This document shows positions 1 through 6,484 of a stretch of DNA of 15,530 nucleotides, piece after piece. Position 1 is the first letter of the stretch. The number at the start of each line of letters is the position of its first letter. Source of the DNA: Sulfurovum sp. UBA7648 (lineage in GTDB: Bacteria > Campylobacterota > Campylobacteria > Campylobacterales > Sulfurovaceae). Below the pieces are notes generated by a model. That model was not told the DNA's origin. It saw only the letters and a list, made by a program, of their open reading frames with translations, and ran no database searches. The position numbers and the translations under genes were made by a program. The stretch spans positions 106,669 through 122,198 of the forward strand of contig DLIG01000010.1 of the NCBI GenBank assembly GCA_002483605.1, in the 5' to 3' direction.

Positions 1-11
1 GCTGTGGCACT

Positions 12-25
12 AAAGCTTCGGCTTT
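12..25 (+). other. Small UUCG-loop hairpin at window edge
   Basis: The sequence AAAGC-TTCG-GCTTT would form, in a plus-strand RNA, a 5-bp stem closed by a C(UUCG)G tetraloop, an unusually stable loop. No T-run follows it, so it is not a convincing terminator in either direction. It lies just past the stop codon of arsB (minus strand), so it could also be a weak stop signal or RNA-stability element for that transcript. The first 58 bases otherwise hold no gene I can support. Confidence 0.25.
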
Positions 26-58
26 CAAGTCTCAGAATATAACACCAACAGACAAATT

Positions 59-1312
59 TTACACCAGCGAAAGCAATACCGCCAAAAGCACCGGAGGTGT
101 AACAATAAGTCCAAATTTGCTATATTCCCAAAATCCTATTTTGACACCCTTTTGCGCCAATACATGAAGCCAAAGAAGAGTCGCCAAGCTCCCAAACGGA
201 GTCATTTTGGGCCCTAGATTGCAGCCAATTATATTAGCATATACAAGAGCTTGGTTTGGAATATCGGTTAATGCTATATCCATTATCATAATTGTTGGCA
301 TATTGTTCATGATAGCACTCAAAAATGCACTGATAAATCCTGTTCCTATAATCGCTGCTATATCGCCTTTGCTTGACAACTCTTTTAGGGCAATGTTTAG
401 ATAATCTGTCAACCCTGCATTTTTAAGCCCATACACTACGATATAAAGTCCGATGCTAAACCATACTACTTGCCATGGGGCATTTTTGATAATATGCAAA
501 GGCTCTACGGTTTTTGTAATGCTTGATATTGCTAAAAAGAGCAATCCGCCACCGAGGGCAAATATGCTTATTGGCAACCCATAGCTATCTCCTATAAAAT
601 ATCCGGCAATAAGGAGTGCTAAAAATAACCAACTGAAATAAAAAAGTAATTTGCTTTTTAGTACATCATCTGCATTTTTCAGCAGATTAATATCGACATG
701 AGTCGGAATATCTTTGCGCAGCAAAAGCCACAAGACTACTATGGATATTATGGTGCTAACGATAAACGGGATTGCCATATTTGCCAGATATTCTCCAAAG
801 CCTATATGAAAGTAATTGGCTGTGACTATGTTGGTAAGATTTGAAAATACAAATGGTAATGACGCAGAGTCGCTGATAAACCCGCCTGCAAGCAAAAATG
901 CAATAATGCTTTTGGTATTTAATTTGAGTATTCTCATTTTGGCTAGCAGTATCGGAGTAAGTATAAGTGCAGCCCCGTCATTGGCAAATAATGCCGATAC
1001 GCCTGCCCCAAGAAGCAATGCATAAACAAACATCAAGTGACCGTTTCCGTGGCTGAATTTTGCAGTTTTGATAGCGCACCATTCAAAAAAACCTATCTCG
1101 TCAAGTACCATAGAGAGTATAATGATACCTATAAATGCCAAAGTAGCATCCCAGACTATATTAGTTACGGTTAAAACATCATTGAAACTTACCATGCCCA
1201 AAGCTAGAGCAGCCAATGCGCCGGTGATGGCAGTCGTGCCTATTTGCAAACCGCGTGGCTGCCATATCACAAATGCCAACGTTGTCAAAAATAGTAAACC
1301 AGCCATCATCAT
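59..1312 (-). CDS. arsB: Arsenite efflux pump ArsB
   Basis: Inner-membrane carrier that exports arsenite or antimonite, driven by the proton gradient or coupled to an ArsA ATPase. The protein of about 417 residues is nearly the length of E. coli ArsB (429) and resembles it throughout from memory: the N-terminal IWQPRGLQIG stretch, the WDATLAFIGIIILSMVLDE helix, LFANDGAALILTP, SIMNNMPT, and GPKMTPFGSLATLLWLHVL near the end. About ten to twelve hydrophobic segments are visible. A start at 1321 is possible, but the ATG at 1312 is better: AAGGGA lies about 6 bases upstream, and this ATG overlaps the arsR stop as ATGA, which implies translational coupling. The partner arsR lies directly upstream, and no arsC or arsA is visible before the window edge. 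Arsenic efflux is confident from the family match. Confidence 0.94.
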   Translation of the reverse strand: MMMAGLLFLTTLAFVIWQPRGLQIGTTAITGALAALALGMVSFNDVLTVTNIVWDATLAFIGIIILSMVLDEIGFFEWCAIKTAKFSHGNGHLMFVYALLLGAGVSALFANDGAALILTPILLAKMRILKLNTKSIIAFLLAGGFISDSASLPFVFSNLTNIVTANYFHIGFGEYLANMAIPFIVSTIISIVVLWLLLRKDIPTHVDINLLKNADDVLKSKLLFYFSWLFLALLIAGYFIGDSYGLPISIFALGGGLLFLAISSITKTVEPLHIIKNAPWQVVWFSIGLYIVVYGLKNAGLTDYLNIALKELSSKGDIAAIIGTGFISAFLSAIMNNMPTIMIMDIALTDIPNQALVYANIIGCNLGPKMTPFGSLATLLWLHVLAQKGVKIGFWEYSKFGLIVTPPVLLAVLLSLV

Positions 1313-1617
1313 AAAGTGCATCCCTTTTTTAGATCCGGAATATTAAGATCTAGGCAGCATATTTCCTTTAAGATGGATCGTCTAAACTCGTCAAGTGGGG
1401 AGCGAATAGAGTAATATGCCCACTTCCCGCGCCTATCTACTTTTAAAAATCCGGCGTCTTTGAGAATTTTAAGATGTCTAGAGATACGTGATTGGATCAT
1501 ATCAAATGAGGCTTCTATATCACATACACATACTTCACCATTGATGTCTATAAAACGAAGTATTTTCACTCTAGTCTCATCATTTATCGAACCGATAGTT
1601 TTCAAAAATATATCCAT
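1309..1617 (-). CDS. arsR: ArsR-family arsenic-responsive repressor
   Basis: Winged-helix metalloid-sensing repressor of about 102 residues that should bind the promoter of its own arsRB operon and release it on binding As(III)/Sb(III). The recognition helix region is near residues 42-52 (QSRISRHLKIL), followed by the beta-wing RRGKWAYYSI. The inducer motif is CVCD at C30/C32. The third Cys of the classical CVCDLC site is Glu35 here. Three other Cys (C87, C88, C100) lie in the C-terminal tail and could complete or replace the site; that part is inference. A GTG six bases further upstream is in frame but lies inside the AAGGAGG ribosome site, so ATG at 1617, 5-6 bases after that site, is chosen. 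Its stop overlaps the arsB ATG. Confidence 0.92.
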   Translation of the reverse strand: MDIFLKTIGSINDETRVKILRFIDINGEVCVCDIEASFDMIQSRISRHLKILKDAGFLKVDRRGKWAYYSIRSPLDEFRRSILKEICCLDLNIPDLKKGCTL

Positions 1618-1641
1618 TGTCACCTCCTTGATTGAAATAAT

Positions 1642-1676
1642 ACTATATTAATATTAATAAATCAAGATATGTTGAT
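1642..1676 (-). promoter_or_regulatory. Probable arsR promoter with ArsR operator
   Basis: Upstream of arsR lies a perfect spaced inverted repeat, ATCAA-N6-TTGAT (1661-1676), and beside it a 14-bp AT-only palindrome, TATTAATATTAATA (1646-1659). Reading the minus strand, TATAGT (1647 down to 1642) would serve as the -10 box, giving a transcript start near 1635 and an untranslated leader of about 18 bases. The ATCAA repeat would then cover roughly -26 to -41, where ArsR repressors typically bind. Assignment of the repeat to ArsR is inference from position and symmetry. Confidence 0.55.
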
Positions 1677-1718
1677 ATATTAAACTTTTTGCGTCCACGG
1701 CATAAGAGTTTAAATCTG

Positions 1719-2495
1719 CTATATAGCCACTATTGCGCTGTTGGATTTGAAATGTGCCCATATAGTCTCGCCAACACTGATGGAGTCGCATTCAATGGCC
1801 GACAATGAAGCAATAATCTCACCCCCATTGTCGAGTGCTATAGCTGCTTCTGCATAATCACCCCCGATATCTAGAAATTTAACTGTTCCATGGAGCCAAT
1901 TATACAGAGCATCCGGCGGGCATTTTTTGTGCAGTGTGATTGATGATGCTTTGAGAAGAACTATTAGAGGCATGTTTTCTTTAAGTTTCATCTCTTGTAG
2001 ACTTCTTGGAGTAATAGATACTTTGATATCTTGATTGTTTTCCATAGTTAATGTAAGCATAATAATGTGGTCTTGCTTGTCTATTTTTAAAATAGTCGTA
2101 TGCAATTGGTTTCTAGCGCTTGTGCGAAGAGTTAGTTTTGATGTCAATGTTTTAAGGTTTTTTAGAGAGTTTATGCGGCCGCCAAGTGAACCTAGGAAGT
2201 ATTCTTGGATAGATTCCAGCTCTTTATATACTTCAATATACTCAAGCCCCCTTGGTGTTAGCTTAGAGCCTCCTCCGTGCTTGCCGCCCGTTTGTTTTTC
2301 TACTAAAAGCTCATATGTGTTAAGAGCTTTTATGCTATCCCATGCAGCTTTGTAGCTCATCTTCATGATTTTGGCAGCTTGAGAAATAGAACCTGTAGCA
2401 TGGATATGTTCTAGCAGCTCTACTCGCCCTCTGCCAAGTTTCATATCTTTTGAGGGTGATATCCATATTTTGCTATTGATTTGTTTTGATTTCAT
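1719..2495 (-). CDS. modE: Molybdate-responsive transcriptional regulator ModE
   Basis: Dimeric DNA-binding protein that senses molybdate or tungstate and controls molybdate uptake and molybdoenzyme genes. Its 258 residues match the E. coli length (262). The N-terminal winged helix-turn-helix covers about residues 20-90, with SISQAAKIMKMSYKAAWDSI as helices and the GGKHGGGSKLTPRG wing. A linker helix follows, then SARNQ (126-130), which opens the first Mop/TOBE domain (about 126-190). A second Mop domain covers about 199-258 and ends in AHFKSNSAIVAI. The ATG at 2495 follows an AAAGG ribosome site. It lies 49 bases after moxR on the same strand and may share its transcript. No modABC genes and no recognisable ModE operator are in the window, so its targets lie elsewhere. 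Confidence 0.93.
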   Translation of the reverse strand: MKSKQINSKIWISPSKDMKLGRGRVELLEHIHATGSISQAAKIMKMSYKAAWDSIKALNTYELLVEKQTGGKHGGGSKLTPRGLEYIEVYKELESIQEYFLGSLGGRINSLKNLKTLTSKLTLRTSARNQLHTTILKIDKQDHIIMLTLTMENNQDIKVSITPRSLQEMKLKENMPLIVLLKASSITLHKKCPPDALYNWLHGTVKFLDIGGDYAEAAIALDNGGEIIASLSAIECDSISVGETIWAHFKSNSAIVAI

Positions 2496-2544
2496 TTTGT
2501 GCCTTTGACTGTTGTTTCTGTGCTGTTTATATTAAGAAAATATA

Positions 2545-3528
2545 TCAATTCTCTTCAGGAGGGAGCGGTACTTGCTCCAAAATAATATCGACTATATCAT
2601 CATTTGTTTTTTCATTTAGGCGCGTGTGTTCACTCTTGATAAGCCGGTGGCGAAATACATCATGTATAATGGCTTGTACGTCTTTAAATGTTACGTAATC
2701 CCTGCCTTGCATCCAGGCATAAACGCGGCTACACTGATCAAGCGCCAAAGAAGCTCTTGGGCTAACTCCAACATCTATCATAATATCAAGCTGCTTGCTG
2801 TATCTTAAAGGATACCTTGTCGCAAATACAAGCTCAATGATATATTTTTCTATGCCTTCGCTCATTTTTACCTGTTCTATTTCGTCCCTCGCTGCAAATA
2901 TCATGTCTTGAGAAATTTTTTCTTCCATATATGCTAGATGTTTGTCTTTATTTTTTTCGTCATGGGATTGTTTCACAATTTCTAATTCAGATTCCATCGT
3001 CACATATGATATCTTCACATGCATCAAAAAACGGTCTCTTTGTGCATCTGGAAGCTTGTATGTTCCTTCTGTTTCCAGCGGATTTTGTGTGGCAATGACT
3101 GTAAAAAGTTTTGGCAATTTGTATGTTTTGCCTGATATCGTAACCTGTCTTTCTTCCATAGCTTCAAGCATAGCTGCTTGTACTTTGGCAGGGGCGCGGT
3201 TGATCTCATCGGCCAATATAATATTGCCAAATATAGGCCCAGGCTCAAAGCGAAATTTATGTGAGCCGTTTTCTTCGTACATTTTTTCTACCCCGATAAT
3301 ATCAGAAGTAAGTAGATCCGGGGTAAATTGGATACGCGAAAAATTGGCATCAATAATTTTTGCCATAGTTTTTACCATTTTTGTTTTTGCCAGACCCGGC
3401 AGACCTTCGACAAGCATATTCCCGTCAGCCAGCACGCCGATGATGAGTCTTTGGACGACATGTTCTTGGCCGATAATGATCTTGTTCATATTGTTTTGCA
3501 ATATCGCAATAGATTCTCTAGGTGTCAT
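2545..3528 (-). CDS. MoxR-family AAA+ ATPase
   Basis: Cytoplasmic AAA+ ATPase of 327 residues. MoxR proteins act as chaperone-like remodelers, usually working with VWA-domain or DUF58 proteins to mature metal enzymes or respond to stress. Visible are Walker A EGLPGLAKT (41-49), Walker B IILADE ending at D107/E108, the typical INRAPAKVQAAMLEAMEE segment, sensor 1 ATQNP (146-150), the DAQRDRF arginine-finger region (161-167), and the C-terminal lid with DVGVSPRASLAL. The ATG at 3528 has AGGA about 5-6 bases upstream. Upstream are two tRNA genes and downstream is modE; no DUF58 or VWA gene is adjacent, so the usual partners are missing from this locus. The family is certain; the substrate is unknown. 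Confidence 0.93.
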   Translation of the reverse strand: MTPRESIAILQNNMNKIIIGQEHVVQRLIIGVLADGNMLVEGLPGLAKTKMVKTMAKIIDANFSRIQFTPDLLTSDIIGVEKMYEENGSHKFRFEPGPIFGNIILADEINRAPAKVQAAMLEAMEERQVTISGKTYKLPKLFTVIATQNPLETEGTYKLPDAQRDRFLMHVKISYVTMESELEIVKQSHDEKNKDKHLAYMEEKISQDMIFAARDEIEQVKMSEGIEKYIIELVFATRYPLRYSKQLDIMIDVGVSPRASLALDQCSRVYAWMQGRDYVTFKDVQAIIHDVFRHRLIKSEHTRLNEKTNDDIVDIILEQVPLPPEEN

Positions 3529-3556
3529 CTCTGTCCTTTGGTAAGTACTATTGCTG

Positions 3557-3562
3557 ATTATA
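3557..3562 (-). promoter_or_regulatory. Probable -10 box of moxR
   Basis: On the minus strand a perfect TATAAT, preceded by an AT-rich stretch, ends about 28 bases before the moxR ATG, which gives a short leader of about 20 bases. No good -35 hexamer is visible, as is usual for housekeeping promoters in Campylobacterota. It would allow moxR-modE to be transcribed independently of the tRNA genes upstream. Confidence 0.5.
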
Positions 3563-3645
3563 CAATATATTTTTTTATAAGAGTGTTTAGAAAATTAGAT
3601 TTTGGTATAGATTTAGTATTTGTTAGTTATGATTTGATTTATAAG

Positions 3646-3720
3646 TGGTGACCCCACGGAGACTCGAACTCCGGTAACATGGATGAAAACCATGGATCCT
3701 AACCGCTAGACGATGGGGCC
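3646..3720 (-). tRNA. tRNA-Glu (anticodon TTC), copy 1
   Basis: Minus-strand cloverleaf of 75 bases including an encoded CCA. The acceptor stem pairs GGCCCCA with TGGGGTC (one G-T pair), the discriminator base is A, and the CCA is at 3648 down to 3646. The anticodon arm CATGG-TTTTCAT-CCATG carries TTC, which reads Glu codons GAA/GAG. The T arm contains GTTCGAGTC. It is the downstream copy of an identical tandem pair and is probably cut from the same precursor. Confidence 0.96.
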
Positions 3721-3735
3721 GATTAAGTTTGCAAG

Positions 3736-3810
3736 TGGTGACCCCACGGAGACTCGAACTCCGGTAACATGGATGAAAACCATGGATCCTAACCGCTAGA
3801 CGATGGGGCC
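3736..3810 (-). tRNA. tRNA-Glu (anticodon TTC), copy 2
   Basis: Identical in all 75 bases to the neighbouring copy, with the same acceptor, anticodon and T arms and encoded CCA. The gap to copy 1 is 15 bases. It is promoter-proximal: the minus-strand TATAAT at 3831-3836 lies 20 bases before its first G. Two identical Glu genes in tandem suggest dosage for a heavily used tRNA, which also serves tetrapyrrole synthesis in bacteria that use the C5 pathway (general knowledge, not seen here). Confidence 0.96.
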
Positions 3811-3838
3811 TTGACAACTTAATGGACGAAATTATAGT
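3811..3838. promoter_or_regulatory. Overlapping divergent promoters (tRNA-Glu and lipoprotein-nfo operon)
   Basis: On the minus strand TATAAT (3836 down to 3831) sits at the right distance to transcribe the tRNA pair. On the plus strand TTGACA (3811-3816), a 16-base spacer and TATAGT (3833-3838) form a good promoter for the gene starting at 3874, with a leader near 30 bases. The two -10 boxes overlap on opposite strands and the plus-strand -35 abuts the tRNA 5' end, so the two promoters should compete for polymerase. Actual start sites are not known. Confidence 0.5.
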
Positions 3839-3873
3839 AGGTTAGCACTTAAATTACTCTTAAATAGGCAAAC

Positions 3874-4362
3874 ATGATATATAAATTTTACAAAATATTA
3901 CCGATAATTTTAATTTTTATCTTTACAGGCTGCAGTATAAAGCAGCCAATACAGCAAAAAAGCGCATTTATTACGCTTAAAACTCCGGAAATAAGATATG
4001 CCGACATGGGCTTTGTTTCTGAGTATGCAGGCAATCTAAAAGTACAAATATATAGCAATGCCCAGCCTGTGGTCTCTTTGAATATTTATCAAGACCGTAT
4101 TTGTATGAGTTTATTTGAATGCATGAACAAAATCGATTTTTACCGTAAAGTATTTCATGCTTCCTATCCGGAAGATACTCTAGAGCATGTGTTTTTAGCA
4201 AAGCCTATTTTTGATGGGATAAATTTGATAAAAACGAGTAACGGGTTTACACAAAATATAGCCAAACCAGGACAATACTCCATTTTGTATGAAATTTCAG
4301 ATGACAAAATATCGTTTCATGATAAAATTAATCAAATTATTATCAAGGTACAACAACAATGA
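3874..4362 (+). CDS. Small lipoprotein of unknown function
   Basis: Protein of 162 residues that I do not recognise. It has a lipoprotein signal: positive N-terminus (MIYKFYK), a hydrophobic core, and a lipobox-like IFTGC placing the lipidated Cys at residue 20. The mature part is polar with no repeats or catalytic motif I can name; it contains two further Cys within a CMSLFEC segment that could form a disulfide in the periplasm. The ribosome site is weak (TAGG about 4 bases before the ATG). Its TGA overlaps the nfo ATG (ATGA), so translation of the two is probably coupled, and it is first in the eight-gene plus-strand run. Membrane anchoring is supported; whether inner or outer membrane is not clear. 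Confidence 0.82.
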   Translation: MIYKFYKILPIILIFIFTGCSIKQPIQQKSAFITLKTPEIRYADMGFVSEYAGNLKVQIYSNAQPVVSLNIYQDRICMSLFECMNKIDFYRKVFHASYPEDTLEHVFLAKPIFDGINLIKTSNGFTQNIAKPGQYSILYEISDDKISFHDKINQIIIKVQQQ

Positions 4363-5249
4363 AATTCGTAGGGGCGCATGTCAGTGCCGCAGGAGGAGTC
4401 CAAAACGCTCCGCTTAATGCCATGAAAATAGGAGCTAAAGCATTTGGATTATTTACTAAAAATCAAAGACAATGGGTAGGCAAGCCGTTATCAATGCAAG
4501 ATATAGACGAATTCAAGATAAATCTTGAACTTAGCGGGATCTTGCCAAAACATATTTTGCCGCATGACAGCTATCTTATAAATCTTGGACATCATGAAGC
4601 TGACAAATTGATACAATCACGAGAAGCATTTATAGACGAGGTGAACAGATGCGGCCAACTTGGCCTTGAAATGCTTAATTTTCACCCCGGGAGCCATTTG
4701 GAAAAATTTTCCAAAAAGGAAAAAGAAGATGTCGGGTATATTCAAGAGGTTGAAAATCGATGTCTCGATGTGATAGCGGAATCTTTGAACTTTACAATTG
4801 AGCAAACTCCTCATAGCAATGTAAAACTTATTATTGAAAACACTGCAGGGCAGGGGAGTAATTTAGGATATAAATTTGAACACCTGGCTTATCTCATTGA
4901 ACGTATAAAAGATAAAAGCAGAGTGGGTGTGTGTTTGGATACTTGTCATACATTCACAGCGGGATATGATCTTAGAACTGCTGAAGAATACGGCAAAACT
5001 ATGGATAAATTTGATAGTATTGTAGGATTTAAATATCTATGCGGTTTACACATAAACGATTCCAAACCGCCGCTTGGTTCCCGCGTGGATAGACATGCGT
5101 CACTGGGGAAAGGTGAATTAGGCTGGGATGCATTTAGGCTGATAATGAATGATGATAGGATGAACGATATACCTCTTATATTGGAAACAGTTGACGAAAC
5201 CATTTGGAGCGAGGAGATAGCACAGTTATACGCTTTGGTGGGGACATAA
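4359..5249 (+). CDS. nfo: Endonuclease IV (AP endonuclease)
   Basis: Zinc-dependent base-excision repair enzyme that cuts 5' to abasic sites and removes 3' blocking groups. The 296-residue TIM-barrel protein keeps all nine zinc ligands expected from the E. coli enzyme: H69, H109, E160, D194, H197, H231, D244, H246 and E276. Family signatures are visible: FHPGSHL, IENTAGQGSNLG, GVCLDTCHTFTAGYD, HINDSKPPLGSRVDRHASLG and LILETVDETIWSEEI. Ligands from E160 onward are shifted by exactly 15 residues relative to E. coli numbering because of a charged insertion around residues 118-133 (KKEKEDVGYIQEVENR region). The start is fixed by the 4-base overlap with the lipoprotein gene and by the conserved N-terminus KFVGAHVSAAGG. 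Confidence 0.96.
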   Translation: MKFVGAHVSAAGGVQNAPLNAMKIGAKAFGLFTKNQRQWVGKPLSMQDIDEFKINLELSGILPKHILPHDSYLINLGHHEADKLIQSREAFIDEVNRCGQLGLEMLNFHPGSHLEKFSKKEKEDVGYIQEVENRCLDVIAESLNFTIEQTPHSNVKLIIENTAGQGSNLGYKFEHLAYLIERIKDKSRVGVCLDTCHTFTAGYDLRTAEEYGKTMDKFDSIVGFKYLCGLHINDSKPPLGSRVDRHASLGKGELGWDAFRLIMNDDRMNDIPLILETVDETIWSEEIAQLYALVGT

Positions 5250-5266
5250 AAACCTGGGAGGACAAA

Positions 5267-6484
5267 ATGAAAAAAAGTATCGTTCTAAGTATGGCCGCTT
5301 CGGCTATAGCAATGGCAAGTGGATATAAAATTCCCGAACAGTCTATTAATTCAACTGCGCTGAATGCGGCATATACAGCATATACCATGGGTGCCGATAC
5401 TGCGTATTTCAATCCGGCAGCTATGAGTTTTATGGATGATAAGAGTTATATAGAAGCGGGACTTACCTTGGCTCATTTGCCGTCTATAGAGTTTACAAGC
5501 GACGCCGATGCGGCGTATAATGGAGAGTCAAAAGTAGAAAACATACCGATCCCGTTTGGCCATTTTGTGGCAAAGCCAAACGGTGATTGGAGATGGGGCG
5601 TGAGCCTTACAGCGCCTGGAGGGCTAAGCAAGAGATGGGATACTCTTGCCCAAAAAGCGTCCGCGCAGGAGTTTACGCTTAGAGTAGTTGAATTAAGCCC
5701 GTCATTTTCATATAAAGTGAATGACCAATTTAGCCTTGGCGGCGGCGCCAGACTGATATATAGCGACGGCATTGTCAAGAGCGATGCAGGTACCATAGCC
5801 AGGGATATGGAAGGTGATACAATAGCCGGCGGGTATAATCTGGCTTTATTATATAAGCCGACAAGCGATATCAATGTAGCAGCTACATATCGTTCCAAGG
5901 TTGATCTTAAAGAAAAAGGCAATGCCAAATTGTATTATAATGGCTCTTTGGTTTATAGTGGAGGAGCGAGTGTACAGATCCCGCTTCCTGCTGCTCTGGT
6001 TGTTGGAATCAGCAAGACATGGAATGACAGATTGACGCTTGAGCTTGATTGGGAGAGAGCATACTGGTCTGCATATAAAAATCTTGATTTTGAGTATGAT
6101 TTGGCTATCCCGGCTCCGCTTGTGCCGTATTTTGATGATCCCGTTGCCAAAGATTGGGATGATGCCGATACATATCGCTTAGGGTTAAGTTATAAGATGG
6201 ATGATGCCCTAACAATGATGGCCGGATATGCCAGAGGAGAATCTCCTGCTCCTAAGAAAACCATCGGATTTGAGCTTCCGGAAAGCGATGCGAATAACTA
6301 TTCTGCAGGGTTCCGGTATAGACAAAACGAAAATCTATCATGGGGGGCAGCGATCCTTTATTCGGACAAAGAGAGTTTGCACATACCAGCAGGCGTAGCG
6401 GATAACCAGGTCATAAAAGGCGGAGGTACATTTGATAAAGGCGGAGCAGTGCTAGCAACGATAGGTGTAGCTTATGAGTTCTGA
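5267..6484 (+). CDS. OmpP1/FadL-family outer-membrane channel
   Basis: Predicted 405-residue outer-membrane beta-barrel for diffusion of long-chain fatty acids or other hydrophobic compounds. The first 19 residues form a signal peptide (MKKSIVLS, hydrophobic core, AMASG), and the mature protein starts near YKIPEQS. The N-terminal hatch has the family motif NPAAM (49-53), preceded by ALNAAYTAYTMGADTAYFNPA, as in FadL. Alternating aromatic/polar strands and a terminal Phe (GVAYEF), the usual barrel-assembly signal, support the call. The frame is open further upstream to 5204, but the ATG at 5267 is chosen because GGGAGG precedes it and the signal peptide begins there. It lies 17 bases after nfo and overlaps the acyl-CoA synthetase by 11 bases, which suggests uptake and activation of the same lipid substrate. 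Confidence 0.92.
   Translation: MKKSIVLSMAASAIAMASGYKIPEQSINSTALNAAYTAYTMGADTAYFNPAAMSFMDDKSYIEAGLTLAHLPSIEFTSDADAAYNGESKVENIPIPFGHFVAKPNGDWRWGVSLTAPGGLSKRWDTLAQKASAQEFTLRVVELSPSFSYKVNDQFSLGGGARLIYSDGIVKSDAGTIARDMEGDTIAGGYNLALLYKPTSDINVAATYRSKVDLKEKGNAKLYYNGSLVYSGGASVQIPLPAALVVGISKTWNDRLTLELDWERAYWSAYKNLDFEYDLAIPAPLVPYFDDPVAKDWDDADTYRLGLSYKMDDALTMMAGYARGESPAPKKTIGFELPESDANNYSAGFRYRQNENLSWGAAILYSDKESLHIPAGVADNQVIKGGGTFDKGGAVLATIGVAYEF

Larger units (their letters stand above)
3643..3810. repeat. Tandem duplication carrying the two tRNA-Glu genes
   Basis: Bases 3643-3720 and 3733-3810 are identical over 78 bp, a 90-bp period with a short non-identical spacer. The identity extends only 3 bases beyond the 3' end of the tRNA and stops exactly at its 5' end, which points to selection or gene conversion on the tRNA itself, or to a recent duplication. 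An apparent protein-like ORF with an internal repeat on this strand is an artefact of the duplicated tRNA. Confidence 0.9.

Noticed and set aside
3..167. Open plus-strand frame running in from the left edge
   Set aside because: Most of it is antisense to the end of arsB and its sequence shows no recognisable protein features.
2942..3544. 200-codon plus-strand open frame
   Set aside because: It lies wholly antisense to moxR, whose family motifs are unmistakable; it has no family-like sequence or ribosome site.
3643..3810. Two direct repeats that might suggest a CRISPR-like array
   Set aside because: Only two units, each folding into a full tRNA-Glu cloverleaf with encoded CCA.
3623..3817. 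64-codon minus-strand frame coding a protein with two nearly identical halves
   Set aside because: It is a read-through of the two identical tRNA-Glu genes; the repeat is RNA, not protein.
5473..5928. 151-codon minus-strand open frame inside the FadL-type gene
   Set aside because: Antisense shadow; the plus strand has signal peptide, NPAAM motif and barrel pattern.
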